From CBDFFW01 sp965246945 (lineage in GTDB: Bacteria; Pseudomonadota; Alphaproteobacteria; UBA11073), in assembly GCA_965246945.1 (NCBI GenBank), contig CBDFFW010000001.1, positions 62,001 to 126,000 on the forward strand: 64,000 nt of DNA, in the 5' to 3' direction. A model generated the notes under the pieces. The model was not told the origin of the DNA and made no database searches. It saw nothing but the letters and a program-made list of their open reading frames with translations. The position numbers and the translations under genes were made by a program. Of the stretch, positions 35,297 through 44,436 are shown in pieces (the first letter of the stretch is position 1; each line of letters begins with the position of its first letter).

Positions 35297-35928
35297 TAAC
35301 AGAGAAATGCTTTCATATCAACGTTCTATGTTAACTTATGCCAAATGCCGGTGCTATTCGAATTTAAATAAATAAACCGGCACGACTTTTGGTCGTAAAA
35401 TGAAAAAGCTGTGTAAAGAAAAGTTGCAAGAAATCAGTATGTTGACAGTGAGGCAGCTCAAGAAAGCCTTGCACAAGGCTTACCCAACATTATACCGTAT
35501 TGCAAGCTAGTTACTCAAATTCAAAATTTAAACCCAAAGGGTGGAATGAAGCCGGTAGATTTTTGAGTTAGATTGCCTTTGCTACCGTTATTGGCCACAA
35601 GTTGAGGTGCCGGTGCTAGTCACAATGGCTATGCTGCCATTGCTTGTGTAATTAGCTATTTGTTTTCTGGTCATACCGGCATCTACCGTGCCCAGCGCCG
35701 CAACGACCCATTTACTGACAATATATAAACTTAACTATTTCGCATTGGTTATGTCGTTAACACAGCGCTTTAAGCTATTTTATTGCTGATCAATTAATTC
35801 TAAGAGAACCGGATTTATGAAAAAGGCGCAGTGAATTTTGAATTTCATTTTTCAATATGTTGTATTATTATAAAACAGTTCAAAGATTTTGTATCATCTA
35901 TGGTAGGGTGTCTAATGCGTAGGCATTT
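35297..35928. other. 630-bp region without a clear gene, left edge of accessory block
   Basis: This stretch directly follows tRNA-Leu. It holds a perfect 18-bp palindrome (AAGCCTTG-CA-CAAGGCTT, 35465-35482) inside a 36-codon ORF (35400-35510, starting MKKLCKEKLQ), and a short ACGAC/GTCGT hairpin near 35385. I see no integrase. The right end is AT-rich and should contain the promoter of the Crp/Fnr gene. Confidence 0.55.
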
Positions 35929-36678
35929 ATGATAGGTTTAAGACAATGGGAATCTGCCACGAAGCAGATCCAACCATTCGCCTTTTTAAAAGCGTTGACG
36001 TTATTCGTCGGTTTATCAGATCAAGAAATAGCGCTTTTTACCGATGTAGCCAAAGTCAAAACTTATAAAAAGGGGCACACACTTTATTCAGAAGGTGATG
36101 AAGCTAAGTTTTTTTATATCATTCGCGATGGCTGGGTAAAATTGTTTCACGTTACTGAGGATGGTGAAGAAGTCAATTTGGGGGTAATTACCAAAGGCAG
36201 CATGCTTGGCAAAAGTGCTATTTTTGAGAATAATATTTTTAATAATAATGCGCAGATTGTTGAAGCCGCAGAAATTGTTAGCATTCCACTGAGTTTGCTT
36301 AAAGAGCAGATCCAAAATAACCAAAAAATTGCCTATAATATGCTCAATTCCATGGTGCAGCATCAGCGAGAGCATGAAATGCAGTTTGAGCAATATTTTC
36401 TTTATAGCGCCCCGCAGCGCATCGGCTGTTTTTTGTTGGGACTATGCCCAACCTTGGAACAGGTTGATGGCGTGATGCTTAATTTGCCGTATGACAAAAC
36501 GCTAATTGCTTCAACGCTTGGGATGAAGGGGGCTACTTTCTCGCGCGCTTTAAATTTACTGCGCACAGAAACCGGTATTCAGATTGAAGGAACTGCGGTT
36601 GTCATTGCTTCTATGTCTCGCCTGCTTAAATTTGTCGATGGCTGCTATTCGCATCATCACTTAATTAGTAAAATCTAA
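35929..36678 (+). CDS. Crp/Fnr family transcription regulator
   Basis: A 249-residue regulator with an N-terminal cyclic-nucleotide-type beta-roll (LYSEGDEAKFFYIIRDGWVKLF), a long dimer helix (about 130-155) and a C-terminal winged helix (DKTLIASTLGMKGATFSRALNLLRTE). No Cys cluster for an FNR iron-sulfur cluster is present, and the cAMP-site residues are not conserved, so the signal is unknown. AT-rich coding sequence. It is the first full gene after tRNA-Leu. Confidence 0.88.
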   Translation: MIGLRQWESATKQIQPFAFLKALTLFVGLSDQEIALFTDVAKVKTYKKGHTLYSEGDEAKFFYIIRDGWVKLFHVTEDGEEVNLGVITKGSMLGKSAIFENNIFNNNAQIVEAAEIVSIPLSLLKEQIQNNQKIAYNMLNSMVQHQREHEMQFEQYFLYSAPQRIGCFLLGLCPTLEQVDGVMLNLPYDKTLIASTLGMKGATFSRALNLLRTETGIQIEGTAVVIASMSRLLKFVDGCYSHHHLISKI

Positions 36679-37064
36679 ACTTCGCCAAATACGGTTTTTA
36701 ACCAGCCCCATTCTAGCATGGCGGGACTATCAATATATTTTTGCCGGTTATCGGCAACGCGTTTGAGATATTGATAATTAAATGGCCATTCATCATCTGG
36801 GGAAATCGTTTTCGTTTCGGTGATTTCGATTTTCATATTTTTAGTGAGGCGGAGCTTAAATTTTGCTTTTGGCCGATCATCAAAAACAATGGCGTGCAAG
36901 GCTGCGTCATCCGCCAGTTTTTTAAACCGCGCGGCCCAAATTTCGGTATAAGGAAATTTGCTTTTATTCTTTTCAATCGCTTCATTACAGATCTCTAAAT
37001 ACTGCCGAAATATCTGTTCATATTCTCTTTTTTCTTCAACGGCTTGGGCATTTTTACGAGGCAT
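36675..37064 (-). CDS. Hypothetical protein
   Basis: A 129-residue, charged soluble protein with a helical N-terminus (EEKREYEQIFRQYLEICNEA) and a Trp-rich end (MLEWGWLKTVF). No family recognised. It is convergent with the Crp/Fnr gene, overlapping by 4 bp. Confidence 0.5.
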   Translation of the reverse strand: MPRKNAQAVEEKREYEQIFRQYLEICNEAIEKNKSKFPYTEIWAARFKKLADDAALHAIVFDDRPKAKFKLRLTKNMKIEITETKTISPDDEWPFNYQYLKRVADNRQKYIDSPAMLEWGWLKTVFGEV

Positions 37065-37116
37065 GGCTTATGCATAGCATTATTTAAAAACAACGCTTTG
37101 ATCTAAATCAAATGCG

Positions 37117-38070
37117 TTAATTTAAATTTGCATTGGAATACTGTTTTGTTCCGATCGCAACTGGCAGGCCACTTCCATGCTGAATGGCATTGGCCACAAC
37201 ATCCCAATTTATTTCGGTGGTGAAAGTTGCCGCGCTGGCGATGGCAGTATAAATCATTTGGTTGTTGTCCTGCACGAAATGAAGATTGCCCGTGATCAAA
37301 TCGATTGGTTGGATGGGCGCAATTTCCAAATATAACGTATCGCCCTGCCAGCCAAGTTTATAGGGCTGGTTAACCACGGTAACTTCTGTGCCGTCTTCGA
37401 TTAATCCGAATAAAGCTTCAATATCTTCAGGGAATAGGCGAATGCAGCCATGGCTGGTGCGTTTGCCAACACTATTCGGCACATTGGTGCCATGAATAAG
37501 ATAGCTCGGCCAGCCGAGATATAGTGCAAAATTGCCAAGCGGATTATCTGGCCCTGGTAAAACCTGTTCAGGCAATTCCGGGTTTTCAGCGCGAATGGAA
37601 GCAGGCGGTGTCCAAATAGGATTTTGCTTCTTTCTAATAACCGTAGTAGTGCCTTGCGGTGTTTGCGAACCTTCTTTGCCAACACCAATCGGGAAGCTAA
37701 ATACATGATCGATATCGGCAAAATAGAACAAGCGCAGTTCCGCCAGATTGATGACAATTCCATCGCGCGGCGCATCGGGCAAAATATGTGCTGTCGGCAA
37801 GGTAAGTATTTTACCAACTTTCAATTTTAGGGGATCGATACCTGGATTGGCTGCCAATAATTTAACGATGCCGACATCATGCTGCTGGGCAATCTTATAT
37901 AAATTATCATTTGGCTGTACGGCATAAGAAGTGATGGTGCCAATCAGGTCATCATTAGCGAAAAATTCTGTGGCTTGCACCGCCGACGTTGCCCACAGCG
38001 ATAAAATGAGTAGCAAGGCAAAACGAAACAGAATTTGCCGAAAGTGTAATTTGGTAACAGATATAATCAT
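37117..38070 (-). CDS. L,D-transpeptidase with LysM domain
   Basis: A periplasmic YkuD-type L,D-transpeptidase. From Met at 38070 it has a signal peptide (cleavage near SAVQA), then a LysM domain (SYAVQPNDNLYKIAQQHDVG) and a catalytic domain with HGTNVPNSVGKRTSHGCIRL, where the last Cys is the nucleophile. It makes 3-3 cross-links or anchors lipoproteins. The frame is open up to 38175, but Met38070 gives a proper signal peptide and overlaps the preceding DUF6629-like frame in an ATGA arrangement, so the two form an operon. Length from this start is 317 residues. Confidence 0.9.
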   Translation of the reverse strand: MIISVTKLHFRQILFRFALLLILSLWATSAVQATEFFANDDLIGTITSYAVQPNDNLYKIAQQHDVGIVKLLAANPGIDPLKLKVGKILTLPTAHILPDAPRDGIVINLAELRLFYFADIDHVFSFPIGVGKEGSQTPQGTTTVIRKKQNPIWTPPASIRAENPELPEQVLPGPDNPLGNFALYLGWPSYLIHGTNVPNSVGKRTSHGCIRLFPEDIEALFGLIEDGTEVTVVNQPYKLGWQGDTLYLEIAPIQPIDLITGNLHFVQDNNQMIYTAIASAATFTTEINWDVVANAIQHGSGLPVAIGTKQYSNANLN

Positions 38071-38746
38071 GCGGTTTGATGACCTGTAGAAATAAATTGA
38101 AGATTCAAAAGCCATTGTTTCCGGTGAGCGAAATAAAAATAAATCAAGCTGCTGATCGTGGCCGCAAAAAAGCACCAGACGGAAACCAGATAATAATTAA
38201 AAAATGCGTAGGCGATGACAAAGGTAATCAAATTCACAATGCCCAATTTACGCAGATGATTATCGCTGAAAAAAAGAACGCAGCGCAGGTCGCAATAACG
38301 TAAATCGGGGTGACCCAATGATCATAGGGTATTGGCGGGTAGACGTATAAAATGCATGAATTGGCAATTTGTGCCGAGCCAGTGACCTGTAACATGGCTG
38401 CTAAAACATAGGCCGCGACGACCCCACCAACTAATGTAACGCCGACCATGACCACACGACGTTGGTGGTTAGGTTCCAGTAACGCCACGCTGGCCGGTAC
38501 TAGGATTGGCCAGATAATACCGGCGAATACGCCGTAAATGATGACCAGCCATAGCTGTATTTGCGGCCAAGTGCCGTGCAGCAGGTTAAGCCACACCAAA
38601 CCTTCAATGAATTGCTGAATCGCAAACAGCAGCGGCAAGGCGGCAAAAGGGATTTCTCGGTAACTACTGGTCTTTCGCAGCGAAGCAAAACCGATGGTCG
38701 CCAAAACAGCAGCTGCACTAAAGCTGGCAACAGGCGAAAAACACAT
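38067..38746 (-). pseudogene. DUF6629-like membrane protein, frameshifted in a 7-A tract
   Basis: The first frame (38746 to 38234) encodes membrane segments starting MCFSPVASFSAAAVLATIGF and runs to IYVIATCAAFFFS. The homologous continuation (SDNHLRKLGIVNLITFVIAY, then LVSVWCFFAATISSLIYFYF) lies in another frame ending at 38067. Dropping one base from the A run at 38269-38275 joins them into one protein of about 226 residues. It could be a real mutation, a slippery site or an assembly error. The end overlaps the L,D-transpeptidase start. Confidence 0.7.
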
Positions 38747-38876
38747 CGCTTTGCTTAGCAGCTTGCGAAGCAGAAATATTTGACGTTAGTCAAATTAGCC
38801 ATTTTCAAGTCGTATTTGCTACCCTTAGGTCTGTTGACAAATTGGCCTCTCAACCTAGCGTTAATAGGGTACCACC

Positions 38877-39298
38877 ATGAGCCGCTTGCATATTCATTCT
38901 GAAAACCATCTGGTTAAGCGCATAGGATGGTTAAGGCAGCCGTACTGGGTGCCAATGACGGCATCATTTCGGTCGCCAGTTTAATTATTGGGGTGGCTTC
39001 CGCTTCAACCGAACATAATCAAATTTTAATTGCCGGTGTGGCTGGGATTGCCGCCGGTGCCATGTCGATGGCAGCAGGCGAATATGTTTCGGTCAGCTCG
39101 CAATCTGATACTGAGCAAGCAGATTTGGCACGTGAACGTAAAGAACTAGCCGAAATGCCTGAAGCCGAATTGAATGAGTTAACTAAAATATACATGGATC
39201 GCGGGCTGGAGGAGCCATTGGCGCGAGAAGTTGCCACCCAATTGATGAAAAGAGATGCATTAATCTCCTCTTTGGCGGCCACTTCCATTTTAAGCTGA
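38877..39298 (+). pseudogene. VIT/CCC1-family transporter remnant
   Basis: Reading from ATG 38877 gives MSRLHIHSENHLVKRIGWLR, the usual N-terminus of the VIT (vacuolar iron transporter-like) family. The next residues, AAVLGANDGIISVASLIIG, lie in the next frame, implying a one-base deletion near 38936. Homology continues through GAMSMAAGEYVSVSSQSDTE to about LMKRDAL (39264) and then stops. The last three membrane segments of the usual roughly 230-residue protein are missing. The gene is therefore doubly broken. Confidence 0.75.
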
Positions 39299-39363
39299 TC
39301 GCTCAATATTTTTAGATCAGCCGTACGCGCTTCCACCGTTAGTTCGGTTGCTGCATAGGCCAT
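39265..39363 (-). pseudogene. Inverted fragment resembling a sensor-kinase linker
   Basis: On the minus strand this reads MAYAATELTVEARTADLKIL, then SDQLKMEVAAKEEINASL. This resembles the coiled linker that follows the membrane domain in sensor kinases. It abuts both the broken VIT gene and, in opposite orientation, the kinase N-terminal fragment at 39370. It may be an inverted piece of the same kinase. Confidence 0.4.
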
Positions 39364-39369
39364 TTCTAA

Positions 39370-39759
39370 TTGAGCATTTACCTTTTTCTATGGTTACCGC
39401 AAGTTTTATGGCTGCATGTCATTTCGGATGCCATTATTGCGCTTTCTTATTACTCCATTCCGCTAACGATCTTATATTTTATTCGCAAACGCCGCGATCT
39501 GCCATTTCCTTATTTGTTTTATTTATTTGGTGCATTTATTCTTTTTTGCGGCACTACACATCTGATGGAAATCTGGGTGATCTGGCAACCCGATTATCCG
39601 GAGGAAGGCCTTATGAAGGCCTTAACGGCCATGGTTTCCATATGTGCCGCTATTATCACCTGGAAAATTGTCCCTGTAGCACTGCAGTTAAGAAGCCCAG
39701 CAGAATTGGAAACAATGCCCATGCGGCATAAAATCAGCCGTGTCAAAAAAATGGTTTAG
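39370..39759 (+). pseudogene. Ethylene-receptor-like sensor kinase, N-terminal membrane domain only
   Basis: 129 residues with three membrane segments and FGAFILFCGTTHLMEIWVIW. The C-x3-H pair equals the copper/ethylene-site Cys and His of ETR1-type sensor domains. It runs to WKIVPVALQLRSPAELE, where the family normally enters a GAF or kinase region, but then ends after 18 unrelated residues. No kinase domain follows, so this is a truncated gene or a stand-alone sensor fragment. Confidence 0.65.
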
Positions 39760-40520
39760 CATGGTAACAATAACCGTAATTTGAGTTGTCTAAATTTTAA
39801 AGTTAAAACCCTTTAGCCAATCTTTAAGAAGGCGTATTAGCATACCATTCGGCTTATTGCCACCTAATGGAAATTCTAGAATTCCAGTTGATGACAATAC
39901 GAAAACTTTAAAAAGTTTTACCGCAAAGTAGAGTTTTTTGCCGACGCTTATTTGCGATTATGCGGTTTTATTTCAACACAATACCATGACCTTAAGCCAC
40001 CTCAATTATAGATATCCCACCGGTACGGCGTTCACATGCTGATTTAGGGACACTAAACTATTAGCATAACACATTACTCCACCCTGACCAATCGGGATAT
40101 TAAGATTTCCACCGCATTGAATCCTTTAAAGCCTGCCTGCATTTAAAATAGAAGCGCTTTTCTTTATCCCGAGTAGAACATGCGTGAGGAGTACGTACAT
40201 AAAGTGTAAATATTCGTTATAGAAATGTGTTAGAGCCATTAGATATTCTAATGCGGAACATTAAAACTATGCATTTGACTAATCAATTCGTGGACGACAA
40301 ATTGTATAAAAATAGAGGCTCTCAATGGTGCGGCAAAATTTAGTTCAAAAGAAGCGTGCAGTGGTCAACGAACATTCCGCAGTGGCAGCTCCCACAAACC
40401 ATTGGAATTGCAAGCCTGGATAGCCAGATAACCATAATGCGGTTGGCTAGGTAAACCCTTAGAACAAGATTTTAAAATACTACTTTCAACAATTTTACAA
40501 TAAAAAATATAGGATTCTTT
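39760..40520. other. 760-bp region without a recognisable gene
   Basis: An AT-rich stretch between the kinase fragment and the PEP carboxylase gene. It includes a palindromic AAAACTTTAAAAAGTTTT near 39900. I find no ORF, tRNA or familiar repeat. Given the broken genes to its left it is probably decayed coding sequence plus the ppc promoter. Confidence 0.5.
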
Positions 40521-43478
40521 ATGACAAAATCAGAATGTCCATTTATGCCGCAAGGCGCGACCAAACATGGGTTTGATCTTTTTCGTTATACTTTGGAAAA
40601 GCCAGACCGTGATCTGTTCGATGCTTGGCAGGATACTGTAACTACTGAGGCGCAAAAAGAACTTTATGATATATTATCAACCGAAGCACGTTTAAAAGTA
40701 GCTCAAATTGTGCATGTTTATGGTTTTTATAATTCACAATTAATCGCAAAAGCGCATCGTGAAGCAATTAAATTGCGGCAGGATAATGATGATCTGCCAG
40801 GCCAGACGATCGCTGGTGCTATTCAACGTGCTGCAGAAATGGGTTTAACAGCCGAGCAGATGAAAGAAGTTTTGTTGCGGCAAATTGCTTTATCTTTAAC
40901 GGCGCATCCAACTCAATATAATTTACCTGAGCATGTACAGGCACGACAAGTTTTGGCTAAAGCAATACAAAAAGACGATCCCTCTAAGGACGAGATCACA
41001 GAAGCGCTAAGTCTACTTTTAAATACGCCAGCTGGATTTGCTGAAAAAAAGATCCCGCAACAGGAATTGTTAGAAAATCTTGAGCATGCAACGAATTTAT
41101 TTTGGGTACTGCCTGGTCTACTTGATAGCGTTCGAAAATCGTTAGACATTGTGCATAGACAATTTCCTAACAATGGTTACGGCTATATTTTCACTGGTAT
41201 CGAACCAGACATAAAATCAATTGTATTGCGCTTATGGCCGTGTGTAGACCGCGATGGCAATCCAGCGATTACAACGATGGTTACCACACTGGGTATTGCC
41301 CAAAGCCAAGAAAAAATAGTTGATTTATATATAAATTCTATTGATTACATTTGTAAATTGAATGGCGATAAAGCACCGCGCAAAGTTACTTTCGACAGAT
41401 TACAGCGATTGAAACAAGCTTTAATCGACGGATCAATTTCGCCAAAAAATGATGCGGATATGGAGAAATTTGGTTTATTGCTAACAACTTGTTTAAAAGT
41501 GGAAGATGGGGATGAAGCATCAAAGCAACTACGCTGGCTAGATATGCGGGCACGTGTTTTCCGGTGGCATTTAGGTAAGTTTCAACCACGCCAGGAAGCA
41601 GGTGCCCATACCCAAGCGGTAGCCGCTATTGGTCCGCTTTTGCAGTTCGAAAATGGTTTCGAAGATACTGCTTATAATGCAAATATGCCCCAACCAGAAA
41701 AGCAGCAACAACTGCAAAAAATATTGGCCGCAATAAAGAATGCCAATATTGGTACTTTAGATCGTCTTAATAAAACTATCAGCGATCAATTATCTATTGT
41801 AAGCCCTCAAATTTATAAGAACTACACTATTTTTAATCTCATAAGCGAAAACCCTGCGCATTTTTGCGATTACATTATTTCAAACGCCGGTAAGCCAAGC
41901 GATGTGTTGGAAGTTCTGGTATTGGCCAAGCTGGCTGGAGCTGAACAGACAATAAATATTCGTATGCTTTGTGAGACGTTGACTGATTTAAAGGCCATGC
42001 CACAAACCCTTGAAACGCTTTTGGCAATTCCTGAATATCGCGATTTCATCAAGCAAAATCACAATAATCGTTTACCTGTTATGATTGCGCTTTCAGATAC
42101 TCAGCGCCAACACGGCCCAGCTATTATTTTCGATCAAATCTTAACGATGGTTGATTTATGTAAAGTTGCTTTAAAGCATGAGATCGAGCTCGAAATTATG
42201 TGGGGTGGCTCTGATGATTTATACCGTGGTGGCGGTGATATTTCGATGTATCCTTATTACCTGGCCCGCAGCATTGTGGGTTATGCGGCAACCACTAATC
42301 AAAAACTGAGCAAACTGGCAGCGTGCGTAAGAGAAGTTTCGTTTACGCTTCAAGGCCGGCAAGTGGAAGATGTGATTGGCAATACTGCATCTGCTTGGCG
42401 TCTGGGCGAGCGTATGTTTGCTGCCGCAACCAACTTTTATAGCTTTCTACGCGGCGAACACACAGCACAATTTCAGTTAGATTTGGCAGAAGAATATCAA
42501 GCCAATGAAGCTGCACGCGATGCCTTGCAGCCCTGCATGCGTGCCTATGAATTCATGCGCGGACCTTTGCTTGACACATTAAGTTTAGCTGTAGTGCCTG
42601 CTGCCGCAGTTAAAAAGTTAAACACTTCTTCTAGGCCAGACAAACGGCCAACGGTTATTGGCAATCCAGACCCACGTGAAATTGATGCATTGCCATTAAC
42701 TGATACCCGCGCCATTACCAACCAGTTTGCGGTGCAATTACCTGGATTAGAAATAAACGGTTGGTTTGGTTTAACCCAATTGGCTGACCTTGATGCCCGA
42801 ATTGTTCAAAACTCTCCCATTCTACAGGAAATGCTTAAACGTGCGCTTATCTGTTTAGAACGCACATATCTTGAAAAAGTTTGGATGTTTTCTGGACTTA
42901 CACCACCTGCTTCCTGCATAGCCGCTTTGTACGATACCGCATTCAATCAGGTTTGGCAGCGGGAATTGCAACTTAGTATCAATGGCAAGCTAGATCAAAC
43001 CAATAAGCTCATACAATTTGATTTTAACAAATATATGCCCGTTGTATTGCAGCAATTGGATTTGGATGATACGTTAATAAATCGTCAGACTGTTTTATTA
43101 ACCTGGCTTGAAGCAGAATATAAGCGTACGGAAAAAGTAGTTTGTCGGAAGTTTTTTAATAATCCCAAATTTAGTTCTCAATCCGCACGTGAAGCAGTAA
43201 AAACTTTTCCACGTTTATCTGAAGAACTTGTTTTGCAGAAAAGAAATATTGCGCCTATGCAAACATGGCTGGCAATGGCCACTACAGAATTGTACCAAAC
43301 GCCTCAGCCGACCCAAGCGCAACTTACTGCCCTGCAGGCTTTTGCCCAGGTAATTGCTGAAGGCACGCGTACGCCTAATGCTTACATTAACCACACGCCC
43401 GGCTTTGAGCCAGACATGCGCAAAGTTAGTGATCATTTAAGTAAATTTGGCCCCAAAACATTCGCTGTTACTATTTAA
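40521..43478 (+). CDS. ppc: Phosphoenolpyruvate carboxylase, divergent
   Basis: A 985-residue protein with the length and overall order of bacterial PEP carboxylase, which makes oxaloacetate from PEP and bicarbonate. The catalytic-His motif SLTAHPTQYNLPEH (about residues 131-144) is clear. Later motifs are altered: MIALSDTQRQHGPA where SDSxKDAG is usual, GGSDDLYRGGGDISMY where a GRGGTxGRGG loop is usual, and LQGRQVEDVIG where TEQGE is usual. It may be a distant subfamily with shifted regulation or activity. It stands just upstream of the LysR-dabB-dabA group in an AT-richer context. Confidence 0.85.
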   Translation: MTKSECPFMPQGATKHGFDLFRYTLEKPDRDLFDAWQDTVTTEAQKELYDILSTEARLKVAQIVHVYGFYNSQLIAKAHREAIKLRQDNDDLPGQTIAGAIQRAAEMGLTAEQMKEVLLRQIALSLTAHPTQYNLPEHVQARQVLAKAIQKDDPSKDEITEALSLLLNTPAGFAEKKIPQQELLENLEHATNLFWVLPGLLDSVRKSLDIVHRQFPNNGYGYIFTGIEPDIKSIVLRLWPCVDRDGNPAITTMVTTLGIAQSQEKIVDLYINSIDYICKLNGDKAPRKVTFDRLQRLKQALIDGSISPKNDADMEKFGLLLTTCLKVEDGDEASKQLRWLDMRARVFRWHLGKFQPRQEAGAHTQAVAAIGPLLQFENGFEDTAYNANMPQPEKQQQLQKILAAIKNANIGTLDRLNKTISDQLSIVSPQIYKNYTIFNLISENPAHFCDYIISNAGKPSDVLEVLVLAKLAGAEQTINIRMLCETLTDLKAMPQTLETLLAIPEYRDFIKQNHNNRLPVMIALSDTQRQHGPAIIFDQILTMVDLCKVALKHEIELEIMWGGSDDLYRGGGDISMYPYYLARSIVGYAATTNQKLSKLAACVREVSFTLQGRQVEDVIGNTASAWRLGERMFAAATNFYSFLRGEHTAQFQLDLAEEYQANEAARDALQPCMRAYEFMRGPLLDTLSLAVVPAAAVKKLNTSSRPDKRPTVIGNPDPREIDALPLTDTRAITNQFAVQLPGLEINGWFGLTQLADLDARIVQNSPILQEMLKRALICLERTYLEKVWMFSGLTPPASCIAALYDTAFNQVWQRELQLSINGKLDQTNKLIQFDFNKYMPVVLQQLDLDDTLINRQTVLLTWLEAEYKRTEKVVCRKFFNNPKFSSQSAREAVKTFPRLSEELVLQKRNIAPMQTWLAMATTELYQTPQPTQAQLTALQAFAQVIAEGTRTPNAYINHTPGFEPDMRKVSDHLSKFGPKTFAVTI

Positions 43479-43490
43479 TTCAACATTTCC

Positions 43491-44333
43491 TCAACATTTA
43501 AGTCTTTTTAGCACAAATTCTTCGAATGAATTTATCGCGGCATTATCGGCACGGTGTTTCAATAGTGAAACATGCGTAGCCTCCAACGCGGGTAATAATT
43601 TTGTGCGCAAGGCATTTAATTGATCTGGAATCATAGTTAACGGTAAAACGGTAATTCCCAAACCGGCTTTAACAGCGGCAATTGTACCAGCATAACTGGG
43701 ACTAGAGAAGACCAGCCGCCATTTCAATCCAGCCCTTTCAAGCGATTGGAGGGCGCTGGACCGGTAGACACAAGGTTGCGGCGCAACTACCAAGGGAATA
43801 GGCCTGCCAGACTCCACCAAATTCATATCGCCTACCCATTCCAAGGGTTCAGACCACACTTCAACGCCATTTGGAAAATTCTCAGGTTGGTTCATTTTCA
43901 CCAGTACCAGATCAAACTTTTTTTGTTTGAAGCGCTGGAATAAATTTAAAGTTAAATCGCACTCCACATTTACCAATATGCGTGGATGAATGCGCGCGAA
44001 CTCCACCAAAATATCTGATAAAAAGACGCTGGCAAAATTCTCTGGTAAGCCAAACCGTACTTCACCATGTAATTCCGGCTCTTTAAATCGATCTAATGCT
44101 TCTCGATGCAAGGCGAAAATCTGCCGCGCATAGCTGCGAAAAATCTCGCCTTCGGCAGTTAAAGCAAAAGCTTTGCCACGTGTGAATAACTGTTTGCCAA
44201 GCAACTCTTCAAGTTTAGCAATTTGCTGACTAACAGCGGATTGCGTGCGGCCCACACGTTCAGCTGCTTTGGTGAAGCTAGCAGTTTCCGCCACAGCTAA
44301 AAAGGTCTGCAAAGTGATGGTATCGATAGTCAT
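43491..44333 (-). CDS. LysR-type transcription regulator
   Basis: A 280-residue regulator with the N-terminal winged helix TLQTFLAVAETASFTKAAER, then VGRTQSAVSQQIAKLEELLG, and a C-terminal periplasmic-binding-like effector domain. It is divergent from dabB with 103 bp between starts, the classic layout for a LysR protein controlling its neighbour. It is convergent with ppc, 12 bp apart. By analogy with CbbR- and CcmR-type LysR proteins it may sense carbon state and control dabBA, which is inference. Confidence 0.9.
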   Translation of the reverse strand: MTIDTITLQTFLAVAETASFTKAAERVGRTQSAVSQQIAKLEELLGKQLFTRGKAFALTAEGEIFRSYARQIFALHREALDRFKEPELHGEVRFGLPENFASVFLSDILVEFARIHPRILVNVECDLTLNLFQRFKQKKFDLVLVKMNQPENFPNGVEVWSEPLEWVGDMNLVESGRPIPLVVAPQPCVYRSSALQSLERAGLKWRLVFSSPSYAGTIAAVKAGLGITVLPLTMIPDQLNALRTKLLPALEATHVSLLKHRADNAAINSFEEFVLKRLKC

Positions 44334-44402
44334 TAGATTTTCTAATTTAGGATATAAGAATTATCCGTTTCACTTATCTAAATAATACTAATAGCTTGGT
44401 CA

Positions 44403-44422
44403 ATAGAAATTAACATTTCTAT
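44403..44422 (+). promoter_or_regulatory. Perfect palindrome upstream of dabB, possible operator
   Basis: ATAGAAAT-TAAC-ATTTCTAT is a perfect 8-bp inverted repeat with a 4-base spacer. It ends 3 bases before the dabB Shine-Dalgarno (AAGGA, 44426-44430), inside the 103-bp lysR-dabB intergenic region. It could be a regulator site or an RNA hairpin near the ribosome site. Confidence 0.4.
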
Positions 44423-44436
44423 GCCAAGGAGCAAAT

